DNA of 64,000 nt from positions 930,001-994,000 of the forward strand of contig CAVRRQ010000002.1 in the NCBI GenBank assembly GCA_963723595.1. Direction: 5' to 3'. Each line of letters opens with the position of its first letter. The stretch's first letter is position 1. The stretch is from RYN-230 sp963723595. Its GTDB lineage: Bacteria > Actinomycetota > Actinomycetes > Streptosporangiales > Streptosporangiaceae. Below the pieces are notes generated by a model. That model saw nothing but the letters and a program-made list of their open reading frames with translations, was not told the origin of the DNA and did not search any database. Positions 40,712 through 50,302 of the stretch are shown piece after piece. A program made the translations under genes and the position numbers.

Positions 40712-41073
40712 TGAGGCTCTGCCTCCCGTATCTCATCCGGGAACCACGCCCCCGGTTCTGTTGCGTATCTATGTCAGGTCCCCGTGCTGCGGATCCGTGC
40801 TGCGGATCTGTGCTGCCGATCTGGGCTGCGGATCAGGGCCGGGACTCTGTGCGCAGACTCGTCTTGAGGCCCTGGGCCGGGACTCTGCATGGCCCGCCCG
40901 CCCACCCTGCCGCAGCCAGCGGGGCCCCGGCGCCTGCTTTAGGAGGTGCTGGGATATCTGTGCCCAAATATTCCGCGGGGACCCCGGCCCCGCCCTGCGC
41001 CCGGCGATCGGCTGGACGCTGGGAGCACGGACACCGAGCCTACCGGCCCGTGCCGTGGCAGGAGGGGCTGTGG
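40712..41073. other. Intergenic region upstream of manB with 13-bp repeats
   Basis: No gene seen. Bases 40784-40836 hold four imperfect 13-14-bp copies of TGCTGCGGATCCG; CCGGGACTCTG occurs twice (near 40839 and 40879). An AT-richer patch (GATATCTGTGCCCAAATATT, about 40951-40970) may hold the manB promoter. Confidence 0.45.
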
Positions 41074-41439
41074 CTACCTCAGCCGGTCCCGCGCGTCGGG
41101 TGAGGAGGAGCGCAGCACCCGGAGGTGGCCCCGCCTGCCCACCTCGACACCCTGGCCGACCGGCTCGCCAGGCGGCGGGAGGGCCGCCTCACGCACCGCG
41201 TTGGCCAGCGCCTCGAGGTCATCGGTCTCCGGCGGCGCGGACTCGACCGGCAGCCGGACCACTTCCCAGCCACGAGGCGCGGTCAGCCGGTCGGCGTGCG
41301 CCGAGCACAGGTCGTAGCAGTGCGGTTCCACGTACGCGGCCAGCGGGCCCAGGACCGCGGTGGAGTCGCGGTACACGTACGTCAGGGTGTAGACCGCCGG
41401 GTGCTTGCAGGCTGGCCGGGAGCAGCGGCGGGCGGTCAC
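41074..41439 (-). CDS. DUF3499 family protein (Rv3258c-like)
   Basis: A 121-residue protein with a zinc-ribbon-like pattern: CSRPACKHPAVYTLTY, then CYDLCSAHADRL. A conserved actinobacterial protein of unknown function, always near manB and whiB. GTG start. It is divergent from the zincin-like gene. Confidence 0.85.
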   Translation of the reverse strand: MTARRCSRPACKHPAVYTLTYVYRDSTAVLGPLAAYVEPHCYDLCSAHADRLTAPRGWEVVRLPVESAPPETDDLEALANAVREAALPPPGEPVGQGVEVGRRGHLRVLRSSSPDARDRLR

Positions 41440-41686
41440 GATGACGTCCTGCCGGCCGCATCCGGCCCGTTCGTGGCGTGCCAGCGCGACCGGCAGGGAG
41501 AGGGGTCACGTGCATCGCTCACAACGGCTGACCGTACCCATCCGCGGGCGGTAACGCCACCACCCGGGGCACACTGCGCGATCGTGTCTCGCTCCGCGTC
41601 CCATTCCCCCGGCCCGGAAGGGCCGCCCGCGGCGGTGCGCCCGGCCGCCGGGCACCACGCCAGCAGCCGGGATACGCTCGGCAACT

Positions 41687-42184
41687 GTGCGCGGCGGTGA
41701 GGGAGACGACGGGCCCCGGATCAGGCGGCGGGACCGGCACGGGCGCGGGCTGCGCGGCGTGCTGGCGCCACCCGGGGTGCCCCTGCACCGGAGCCGGTCC
41801 CAGCGTTTCGACGAGCTGATCCTGGAGGCGGTGGCCCGGCTGGAGCCCCGCTGGGAAGCCCAGCTGTCCGGGGTGGAGTTCGCGGTGGAGGAGATCCCGC
41901 CGCCAGACCCGCCCGGAATCGGGCCGGAGAGCGTGTCCCTGGCCCGGCTGGACCCGGGCTCGGCGGGCCACAACCCAGTCCCCCGAGCGGGCTCGCCTGG
42001 CCCGGAGGACGACGCTGTGGCCCGGCCGCCGCGGATCGTGGTCTACCGGCGGCCGCTGGCGGCACGCGCCGACAGCGAGGAGGAACTGGGCGAACTCGTC
42101 TTCGAGGTGGTGGTGGAGGAGTTCGCCCGGCTGCTCGGCGTGGACCCGGAGGACGTGGACCCCGGCTTCGGGGACGAGGACTGA
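41687..42184 (+). CDS. Zincin-like metallopeptidase-family protein, active site lost
   Basis: A 165-residue protein like Rv3259. The fold signature is present: RFDELILEAVARL, an IVVYRRPL strand, then LVFEVVVEEFARLLGV in the place of the usual VVHEIAHHFG helix. There HExxH has become EEFAR, so zinc binding should be lost. The GTG start at 41687 is the only one before the conserved part; the first 35 residues are Arg-rich. It is followed directly by the 14-bp array. Confidence 0.7.
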   Translation: MRGGEGDDGPRIRRRDRHGRGLRGVLAPPGVPLHRSRSQRFDELILEAVARLEPRWEAQLSGVEFAVEEIPPPDPPGIGPESVSLARLDPGSAGHNPVPRAGSPGPEDDAVARPPRIVVYRRPLAARADSEEELGELVFEVVVEEFARLLGVDPEDVDPGFGDED

Positions 42185-42225
42185 TCCGGCTCCCCCATGG
42201 TTCACGGGCGGGCGCTCATGCGCGC

Positions 42226-42546
42226 GGGGTTCATGGCACGGGGTTCATGGCACGGGGTTCATGGCACGGGGTTCATGGCACGGGGTTCACGGCACGGGGT
42301 TCACGGCACGGGGTTCACGGCACGGGGTTCACGGCACGGGGTTCACGGCACGGGGTTCACGGCACGGGGTTCACGGCACGGGGTTCACGGCACGGGGTTC
42401 ACGGCACGGGGTTCACGGCACGGGGTTCACGGCACGGGGTTCACGGCACGGGGTTCACGGCACGGGGTTCACGGCACGGGGTTCACGGCACGGGGTTCAC
42501 GGCACGGGGTTCACGGCACGGGGTTCACGGCACGGGGTTCACGGGC
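42226..42546. repeat. 14-bp tandem array, 22 full units
   Basis: Twenty-two exact-length units GGGGTTCAyGGCAC from 42226 to 42533 plus a decaying 23rd. The first four have T (ATGG) and the other eighteen C (ACGG). On the minus strand each unit reads CCCGTGCCGTGAAC and so contains CCGTGCCGTGA, identical to the end of the DUF5719 gene at 42553-42563 (Val-Pro-stop). The period is not a multiple of three, so all plus frames read open through it, giving false long frames. Confidence 0.97.
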
Positions 42547-42552
42547 ATGCGC

Positions 42553-44088
42553 TCACGGCACGGCCGCGATGGCGGCGTCGCGGACCGGTGGCAGCGGGAC
42601 CGTGATGAGCGAGCTGGCCACCGGGAGCATCGCCTGGAGCGTCCCTCCCGTCCCGCTGGCGCTGATCACGCGGCCCGCGTACACCGGGCCGGAGCCTGGG
42701 AGCGGGGAGATCACCACCGCGAACGGCGTCCCGCGCGGCGCCCCCGGCACGGCCTTGAGCGCCAGTACGACGCTCTTCCCCGAGCTGACTTGCACAGTCT
42801 GGGTGCGCCGCGCTGAGCCCGCTGACGAGATCTGGGCCACGCTCACCCGGGCCGTGGCGTGCGGGGCGGAGAGGATCAGGGCGGACACCCTCCCGGGTCC
42901 GGTCATGCTGTCCGCCACCACGCCCTGTTCCTCGAGCGCGGGCGCGGCCGCGGTGAAGGAGCCGGGCGAGCCGTTGGTGCCGCCGGGGATCATGACGGTC
43001 GCGCTGACCGGGGTACTGGAGGTCAGCTTGATCGCGGCCGGGATCCCGGCCAGCGACGGCAGCGAGATCTCGGCGGCGGACCCGCCCGGGATGTCGATCC
43101 CGGCCGCGCCGGTGGGCTCGTAGGTGCCGCGGGACGTGACCGCGGAGACCTGCACGTTGGCGTCTTTGACACCGGGGACGGCGAGGTAGAGCTCGCGGCT
43201 GCCCGGCGCGGCGGGCAGGCCCGGGATCACCAGGTGGGTGGTGGGCGCCTGGGCGGGCGGCAGCCACGCCCCCTCGCCCGCCCCCGTGCTCTCCTGGACC
43301 GCGGCGGCCACCTGGCCCACGCTGGTCCGCACGTGCAGCGTGACCGACCGGGAGTTGCGCAGCACCGGGGCCAGCGACTGGACGATCATCCCGTGCGGCG
43401 GGACAGTGATCCCGTTGTCGGCCGTCTGCTGCAGCGGCCCGGCGTCGGTGAAGATGTCCACGCTCGCGTCGGCCGGCTGGCCGCTGGGGTTCATCAGGTA
43501 GACATCGATGCGCCCGGCGGTGCGCTGCCCGGGGCCGGCGAACCAGAAGTCGGTGCTGGGACTGCTGCAGGCCGCCGTGGGCAGGCTCGTCCCGGCGGTC
43601 TGCTCGACGTCCAGGCCCTGGGCCAGTGAGCCGCTGGCCTGGACCACGACCCCGCCCCGGACGGCTGTGGACACGACCGTGGTGGCGCTGGGCTTCCCCT
43701 TGGGGGCGGTCTGGGCGCGGGCGGTGCGGTCGAGGCTCACCGTGGCCAGCCGCGGGGTCCCGGCCTGGGTGATGCTGAGCACCGCGGGGCCGGGCGTGCT
43801 GCTGCCCAGGCCCGCCAGCCGGGTCACGACCGCCACCCCGTGGGCCGCCGCGCCTGCCGTGCTGGACGGCTCGGCCATCACCGCGATACCGCCGCCCCGG
43901 CTGAACTGGGCGCCTGGCGCGGGACAGGCCCGGACCACCGAGGTGACCGGGACCGAGCGCGCCGTCCGCGGCATCGCCCCCGCGCTGAGCGAGATGGGGT
44001 GCCGCAGCCCGGCCAGCACGTACAGGCCGGCCAGCACGACGACCACCACAGCCGCGAACAGAACCCGGCTCCCGCGCAGGTTCCTCAC
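42553..44088 (-). CDS. DUF5719 family membrane-anchored protein
   Basis: A 511-residue protein with one N-terminal membrane helix (residues 8-27); the rest is extracytoplasmic, rich in beta-strand and Ser/Thr/Val, with a single CPAPG-type and a CSSPSTDFWF segment. It is found next to the large GT2 glycosyltransferase in many actinomycetes and is presumably an envelope partner. The GTG start overlaps the glycosyltransferase stop as GTGA. The frame is intact. The 3' end is followed by the 14-bp array. Confidence 0.78.
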   Translation of the reverse strand: MRNLRGSRVLFAAVVVVVLAGLYVLAGLRHPISLSAGAMPRTARSVPVTSVVRACPAPGAQFSRGGGIAVMAEPSSTAGAAAHGVAVVTRLAGLGSSTPGPAVLSITQAGTPRLATVSLDRTARAQTAPKGKPSATTVVSTAVRGGVVVQASGSLAQGLDVEQTAGTSLPTAACSSPSTDFWFAGPGQRTAGRIDVYLMNPSGQPADASVDIFTDAGPLQQTADNGITVPPHGMIVQSLAPVLRNSRSVTLHVRTSVGQVAAAVQESTGAGEGAWLPPAQAPTTHLVIPGLPAAPGSRELYLAVPGVKDANVQVSAVTSRGTYEPTGAAGIDIPGGSAAEISLPSLAGIPAAIKLTSSTPVSATVMIPGGTNGSPGSFTAAAPALEEQGVVADSMTGPGRVSALILSAPHATARVSVAQISSAGSARRTQTVQVSSGKSVVLALKAVPGAPRGTPFAVVISPLPGSGPVYAGRVISASGTGGTLQAMLPVASSLITVPLPPVRDAAIAAVP

Positions 44089-47000
44089 CAGTCACCCTCC
44101 CCTGGCTCGTCGGCGGCCTCACGGCCCCGGGCCACGTGGGCGCGGCGGCCCGGGTAGTCCTCCGGGGCGGGATAGTCCGGGCCGGGGTATTCCGTGCCGG
44201 AGTATGCTCCGGGGGCGTCATCGCCGGGGACCGGGTAGTCGCCAGCGGGGTATTCGCTGCCCGCGTACTCCCCGTCCGGGTAGCCAGATTCCGGGTAGCC
44301 AGTGCCCGGGTACCCGGCGGCCGGGGTGCTCCCGCGGCCGGGCTCCGGCTCCCAGACGGAGCGGCCCGGGCTGGACCAGGCCGAGGTGGCCCCGGCCGGA
44401 TCAGACCGTGACGAGTCTGCGGGGGACGCACCAGTCCCGCCGGATTCCGGATCGTCCGGCGCGCCCGGATAGCCCGCATCCGGGTAGGCCGGGTCCGGGT
44501 AGTGCGCCCCGCCCGGGCGGGATCCGGCCGCGGGGAAGCCCGCCCCGGCGTACTCCCCGGACGACGTGCCCCGCCGCGGCGGGGGCAGCGCGTCGTCGTC
44601 GCCGGGCAGCCGGCCCCGGCTCATCCGCCGCCCGCCTCCCTGGCCGGCCTGCGGGTATCCCCCGCTGCCGTAGCCAGAACCTCGGTCGCCGGCCTGGTCG
44701 TAACCAGCCCTGTCGTAACCAGCCCGGTCGTAACCAGCCCTGGTCGTAACCAGCCCGGTCGTAGCCAGCCCGGTCATAGCCAGCCCGGTCATAGCCAGCC
44801 CGGTCATAGCCAGCCCGGTCATAGCCAGCAGCGCTGTCGTCGCCGCGTCCGTAGCCAGGCCCGCTGGGGCCGGACCGGTTGGGGCCGGTACCGCGAGAGC
44901 CAGGGCCGGCCTCGCCGTAGCCGGCACCGCCGTAACCCGGCCCGCGGTCAGGCGCTTCGCTGTAGTCCGCCCCGCCGTTCCCGGGACTGGAGAATCCGGG
45001 ATTGGAGAATCCGGGACTGGAGAAACCGGCACCGGCGTAATCCGGGCCGCGGTCACCAGGACCGGGGTAACCCGCGCCGCGGTCATCCGCATCGCCGTAC
45101 TCCGCCCCCCGCCCGGAGCCGAGGGAGCCGCGGCCGCGGCTGGCCCCGGCGTACTCCCCGCCGGGATACTCCCCGCTGCCGTACGAGGGGGTGGGATACG
45201 GACCGCTGGCTCCCGCGCCCGCGCGGCGTGCGCCGGTGCCTGCGGACCCGGGGTCCCCCGCCCCGGTGTACTGGCCGGGCGGGTACTCAGCCGCGGCCTC
45301 CTGCTCCGGTGCGTTCCGGGCCCGCGCGCCAGCCTTGGCCCCGTTCCGCTTTTCCGCGCGCCGATCTGGGGCTTCCTGCCCCCGGCCGCGGCCCTTCCCG
45401 TTCTGCCCGGCGCTGTCCTGCTCCGCGCCCTTCCGGCCCAGCCGCCAGCGCTTGCGCCCGCCACGATCGGCGGCCGGCGCGTCGTCCTGGCCGCCTGTCG
45501 GTCCCGCGCCTGCCAGCCCGGCCGCGGCGGCCGGCCGGCCGGAAGGCGGCCTCGCGGGCAGCCCGTCCGCCTCCTCCCAGGGCGCGGCGCCCCGGGCCCC
45601 GAGCATGGTGGGACTGTCGTCTTGCTCCCAGAAGCCCGCGCCGACGGAGGTGCCGATCCCGGCGGCAGCCGGGTCCCCGGGCAGCTCAGCCCCGGACCCT
45701 GCCGCGTCCACGCCGGCCCACCCGGCCGGGTGAGGCCCTGATCCCAGCGGGTCCACTCCCGCCCACGCGCCCCGGTCAGCCCCGGACTCCGCGGCGTCCA
45801 CACTGGCCCACCCGGCCGGGTCAGGCGCGGACCCCGCGGCGTCCGCGCCGCGGCCGGCACCGCGGCCGGGGCATCCGCGAACCCGGCCGGGGCATCCGCG
45901 AACCCGGCCGGGGCATCCGCCCCGGAGTCCATGGCCATCCGCGCCCCGGTGGCGGCGTTGCGGTCCTCGTTTTCTGCCCGTGCGGAGCGGGAGGCGCCGA
46001 GGGTGCCGCGCCTGCCGGTGCCCGGCCCGCTGGGCGGTGCGCCGGGTCCCGGCCCGCTCAATCCAGGCCCGCCTGATCCAGGCCCGCTCAGGCCCGCCCC
46101 GTCCTGGGCCGCCGCAGCCGCCCGGCGCCTGGACCCGCCCGGGCCGGTCCGGCCCGCCGTCGCCGCAGCCCGCCGGGACAGCCGGCTGCCCGGGGACGGT
46201 TCAGCATCCTCGCCACCGGGCGCCCCCACGGGCTCCAGGTCAGGTTCGCCGGGCCCTCCCCGGCCTGATCCCGGTCCCGCTCCCGGCGGCGGCCGCCCGA
46301 GCGCTCCGCCGATACGGCCGCGGCGCTGCTCTCCCCCGGCACCCGGGCGCCGGGCAGCCCGAGGCCGGCCACCACCAGCAGCGCCAGTCGCCTCCAGCAC
46401 CACGATCAGGGTCCGGCCAGCTGGTCGTGGGAGATGTCGAGGGTGCCGCCGCCGGCCGGGAGCCGGAAGGCCTGCGCCCAGGCGCCCGCGGGCGACGGGA
46501 CCGACTGCAGCGCGGTGCCGTTGAGGGTGGCGGTCCAGCCGCCGGCCGGCTCGGCCAGCTCCAGGGTGCCGCCGCTGCGCGGCGCGGCCGCACCGGAGAC
46601 GCTCGACCGGCCCGGACGGCACGGTGACGAGCGTGCCGCCCGGCCCGGCGACCCGGACCCGGGCCGTGGTCTGCGCCACCCGCCAGAGCTGGAAGGCGGA
46701 CGTCTTGCTCACCGGGCGCAGGTCGGCGACGTTGTTCAGCGTGCCGGCCAGGCGCCGTCCGCCGGGGCGGGCAGCAGCACGTAGCCGATGTCCAGCGCCG
46801 CCAGAGCCTGGCCCTGATCCTGCGCGTCCCCGCCGCCCCGCGCGACCAGGGTGGACACCGACGGCGTCCAGGGTCCGCTGGGCGGCCGGGCGCTGGGTCA
46901 GGTCCGTGGCGCCCAGCAGCGGATCGGCGCCGCGGAGCACCTCGTAGGTGATGGTCCCGTGCTCGGCGCGCAGCACGAGGGTGCGCGGCTGCAGCGCGTT

Positions 47001-49422
47001 ATCGGAGGACACGCTGACGAACGGGGGGCAGCACCGGCCCGTCGGCCCCGCCGACCGGACCCCGCACCCCGGTGGCCACCCAGGAGGCGGCCGCCAGCAG
47101 CGGGCGCGCTGCACGCCACGGCGGCCAGGAGCAGGACGCCGAGCCCGGCCGGACGGCGCCACCGTCCCTCGCCGAGCTGGCCGAGCAGCGCGTCGGCGGC
47201 CACCACCGCGGCGAGCACCAGGCCAGCGGCCGCGATCGCCAGCGAGATCCCCGGCCAGGCCAGCCACCCGCTTGCTGGCGTCGTCCGTGGTCAGCAGCAT
47301 CCGGCTCACGGCGACCGAGACCAGCAGGCCGAGCAGGGCCACGGACCAGCCCGCCATGACCAGGTACCGCCGGGCCGGTCAGCAGGAGGGCGGCCAGCGC
47401 CGCGAGGGCCAGGCCGCCGGTCACCCAGAACGGCGGCAGGCCGGGGCCGCCCGGGGAGAGCAGCAGCAGCGACCGGGCGGGCAGGGCCTGCCGTGGCCAG
47501 CCCGGGCACCTTGTTCCCGGCCTCCAGGAAGAGCAGCGCCGGCTGGGTCGCGACGCCGCAGCGTCCACGGCAGCAGCAGGATCGGGGGCACGACCGCGGT
47601 GATGCCCAGGTTGAGCAGCATGCCGCGGCCCGCCCGGCGGAAGACCACGGCCGCGAGCAGGGCGGCCAGGACGGCGACGACCCAGATCAGCGGCACGAAG
47701 GCGGCGGCGATCGCGACGACCAGGCCGGTCGCCCAGGCGGCCCGGCGGGCGCGGCGCGGGGCCTCGGTGAAGATCCGGGCGGCCAGCATGGCGATCAGCG
47801 GGATGAGCGACGAAGACCACGGCCGAGCCGAAGCGGCCGCCCGCCACCGCGCCCATGCCGACCGGCAGCAGCGCGTAGGCCGCGGCGGCCCAGACGCGGG
47901 CCAGGACGGACTTGGTCACCCGGCGGGTGGCCAGGAAGGCGGCCAGCCCGGCGAGCGGGATCGCAGCCGATCATGATGACGTCGATGGCCAGCCAGGGCT
48001 TGCCGCCGAGCACCGTGGCCAGCGCGGCGATGAACAGCCACGTAGGGCGGGGTGGAGCTGGCCGAGCCGATCCCGGCCGGGTGGAAGCCCTGCAGGTACT
48101 CGTGCCAGAGCCCGGACACGCCACCCCAGGCCGGGGTCAGCGCCCCGCCGGTCAGCGTGCCCGCGGCCAGCAGCGAGCGCTCGGCGATCAGCGCGATCAG
48201 GGTGAGCCCGGCGACCAGCAGGACGCCCGGATTGCTCAGGATCCGCTGCGCGAGCCCGTTGTCCACCAGCATGAAGTCGTCGTCGGACGGGTCGTCCGTC
48301 GGCGTGATGGCTGCCCGCCGTGTCGATCTGGGTCGAGGTGTAGAACACGCTCGCGGCGAACTCGGCCAGGCGCCGTACGGAGTGGCCGCGGAGGCAGGTC
48401 GGCGCGCAGCCGACTGTAGGCGGCCCGCCTGCCCCGGGCCCGGCGGCGGCGGGCCGCGGCCAGCTGCAGCGGGTGCCCGAGCACGGATGCCACCCCGGTG
48501 AACTCGTCCAGGGCGGCCCGCGGGCGCTTGGCGAGCAGGAAGAACACGGTGCGCAGGGTGGACAGCACCAGGTTGCCGGCCAGCGCGGACAGCGCGGGCC
48601 CCAGGGGCAGGTTGGCCAGCAGGGTGAGCAGCGCGTTGTGCCGGTCCATCCGGCGCGGCCGCGGGGCCGCGGATGGCGTGCGCCGGTTCCGGGCCGTGGC
48701 CTCGAGGTGGTAGACCACGGCGTCGGTGATCACCCGCACCCGGTGCCCGGCGGCGTGCACCCGCCAGCAGAAGTCAACGTCGTCGCGCAGCAGCGGCATG
48801 GCCGGATCGAAGCCGCCGACCTGGTCCCAGACGTCCCGGCGGACCAGCATCCCGGCGCGAGCTGACCGCCATGACGTCGCGGTCCCCGTCGTGCTGGCCC
48901 TGGTCCACCTCGCGGGGTTCGATGCCGGTGATCCGGCGGCCGGCCCCGTCGATGGTGACCCCGGCCTCGAGCAGTACCCGGCGGTCCGCCCAGTCCATCA
49001 CCTTCGGCCCGAGCACCGCCGCCGAGCGCGCCTCAGCCGCGCCGCGCAGCAACTGCTCCAGGGCGTCCGGGGCGGGCTCGCAGTCGTCGTGCAGCAGCCA
49101 GACCCACTCGGTCCGCTCGCCCGGGGCCAGCCCGGCCGGCCCGGGGACGTTGGTGTTGGCCGCCCGGTGCCGCAGCGCGTGCGCGATGGCCGCGCCGTAG
49201 CCGGTCTTGCGGTCCATGCCGAACACCACCGAGCGGCCCAGCAGCTCGGCGAGCACGGACACCGCTGCGGTCCCGGCTGCCGGTATCCACGGCGACGACC
49301 CGCTGCACCGGCCGGGTCTGGCCCAGCAGCGCCTCCGCGATATGCGGCAGCCACGCGGCGCCATCGTGGGCGACGATCACCGCGGTGACGACGTGCTGGC
49401 CCTGCGTGTTAGTTGTCAACAC
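44085..49422 (-). CDS. Very large GT2 membrane glycosyltransferase, heavily frame-disrupted
   Basis: One gene of about 1,770 codons. The GT2 domain starts at GTG 49422 (VVTAVIVAHDGAAWLPHIAE, then WVWLLHDDCEPAPDALEQLL, then GFDPAMPLLRDDVDFCWRVH). A string of membrane helices (48.3-47.0 kb) follows, then an extracytoplasmic region (46.9-46.45 kb), another helix near 46.37 kb and a long disordered Gly/Tyr/Pro/Asp-rich tail to 44085. The frame changes about 21 times. Inferred sites with an extra base include 49276, 48859, 48370, 48311, 48042, 47966, 47810, 47560, 47497, 47371, 47248, 47107, 47018, 46862, 46604, 46385 and 44750. About four sites lack a base (near 46752, 46412, about 46200 and about 45880). 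Codon character is conserved between breaks and no nonsense codons intervene, which argues for consensus error more than decay. It overlaps DUF5719. The acceptor is unknown. Confidence 0.65.
44696..44829 (-). repeat. 15-bp coding repeat (AGYDR), about 9 units
   Basis: On the minus strand GCTGGCTATGACCGG and close variants repeat about nine times and encode Ala-Gly-Tyr-Asp-Arg. One unit has an extra base (GACCAGGGCT for GACCAGGCT or GACCGGGCT), shifting the frame at about 44750. The array sits in the disordered tail of the glycosyltransferase. Confidence 0.85.
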
Positions 49423-49759
49423 GAGTCCGCTTGCTGGTCAGAATGGTCACCTGCTGGGGCGCCACCAGCTGTCGCTGCGAGGGCCCAGCCGGGGCGGGTA
49501 CGCGTGAACAATACGCGACCCGATACCGGCCGGGCAGGCACTCTGGACGCTTCAGTGCAGACCACTGCCACCCGGGCAGCCAGCCGCCCTGGCCGTCGTG
49601 CGGCCCAGCGCTGCACGGCTGATCCAGGGCAGTTAACGGCGGTGACCAACAGTGGCCCGGACGCCAGCGAACGGGCCGTGCGGACTCCAGCAGGCGGCCC
49701 GGCCAGGCCCTCACGGGCGGACCAGTGCAGGCTGGTCCAGGACCGTCAGACCGGGACGG
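49423..49759. other. Intergenic region between whiB and GT2 gene
   Basis: No gene recognised. A hairpin GACCGTC/GACGGTC (49741-49761, 7-base loop) overlaps the whiB stop and may end its transcript. The remainder should hold the glycosyltransferase promoter; I could not place it. Confidence 0.4.
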
Positions 49760-50042
49760 TCAGACCGCCTCGCGCTTCATCCGGCGCCGCTCACGCTCGG
49801 ACAGCCCGCCCCAGATGCCGAAGCGCTCATCGTGCTCGAGCGCGTACTCCAGGCATTCCACGCGGACCTCACAGCCCCGGCAGACCTTCTTGGCCTCCCG
49901 GGTGGAGCCGCCCTTCTCGGGGAAGAAAGCCTCCGGATCCGTCTGTGCGCACAAGCGCGCGATCTTGCCAGCCAGGTTCGGCGGCGTCATCGACACCGAT
50001 TCCGAACCCGACGGACGCCAGCGGGACGATGACGTCAGCCAC
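49760..50042 (-). CDS. whiB2: WhiB2/WhmD-type iron-sulfur transcription factor
   Basis: The four cluster cysteines are present: LCAQTDPEAFF, then CRGCEVRVEC, followed by the GIWGGLSERERRR turn that contacts sigma factor. The GTG at 50042 has a perfect ribosome site (AGGAGG, 7 bases upstream) and begins ADVIVPLASVGFG. The cysteine-bearing frame itself has only a poor internal start at 49996. One extra base at about 49951 (GCGCTTGTGCGC) joins them: GWQDRAL then CAQTDPEAFF. The repaired length of 93 residues matches WhiB2, needed for septation in mycobacteria and Streptomyces (WhiB). It is divergent from fbiA. Confidence 0.9.
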
Positions 50043-50109
50043 CGTGCACCTCCTACCCCTTCGATGCCCGTGTCCTCTCCCCCGGAACACGGAAAACTAC
50101 ACGCTTGAA

Positions 50110-50139
50110 ATTACACCCGCGTGTCTTGCGCTGAGTCAA
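50110..50139 (-). promoter_or_regulatory. Candidate sigma-70-type promoter of whiB
   Basis: On the minus strand TTGACT (50139-50134) and TGTAAT (50115-50110) are separated by 18 bases. The transcript would start near 50103, giving a leader of about 60 bases before the GTG. The surrounding bases are AT-richer than average. Confidence 0.55.
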
Positions 50140-50302
50140 GCTGGATACGTGGTAGAGGCAGTGTTCTTGACCCTGATGACGGGAAAGTCCGGTCAGAATC
50201 CTGGGGCCCCAGCATCGCCGCGGGGCCGCTGCGGGCCCCGGAAACGGGCTTCCCGGGGGGTTCGCGGGAACCTGCTGAGCCCGGGTTGCAAGACTGGCCG
50301 CC

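Noticed and set aside
42226..42546. CRISPR-like array
   Set aside because: Units are contiguous 14-mers with no spacers and no cas genes nearby; it is a simple tandem repeat.
42197..43123. Long plus-strand open frames of 114-308 codons through the 14-bp array
   Set aside because: The unit has no stop in any plus frame, so the openness is automatic; the predicted proteins are pure HGTGFTARG-type repeats and overlap DUF5719 on the other strand.
44085..49422. Calling the GT2 gene a pseudogene
   Set aside because: There are no nonsense codons in the guided frames, conserved motifs persist, and breaks are mostly the same +1 type seen in essential genes, so sequence error is more likely than decay.
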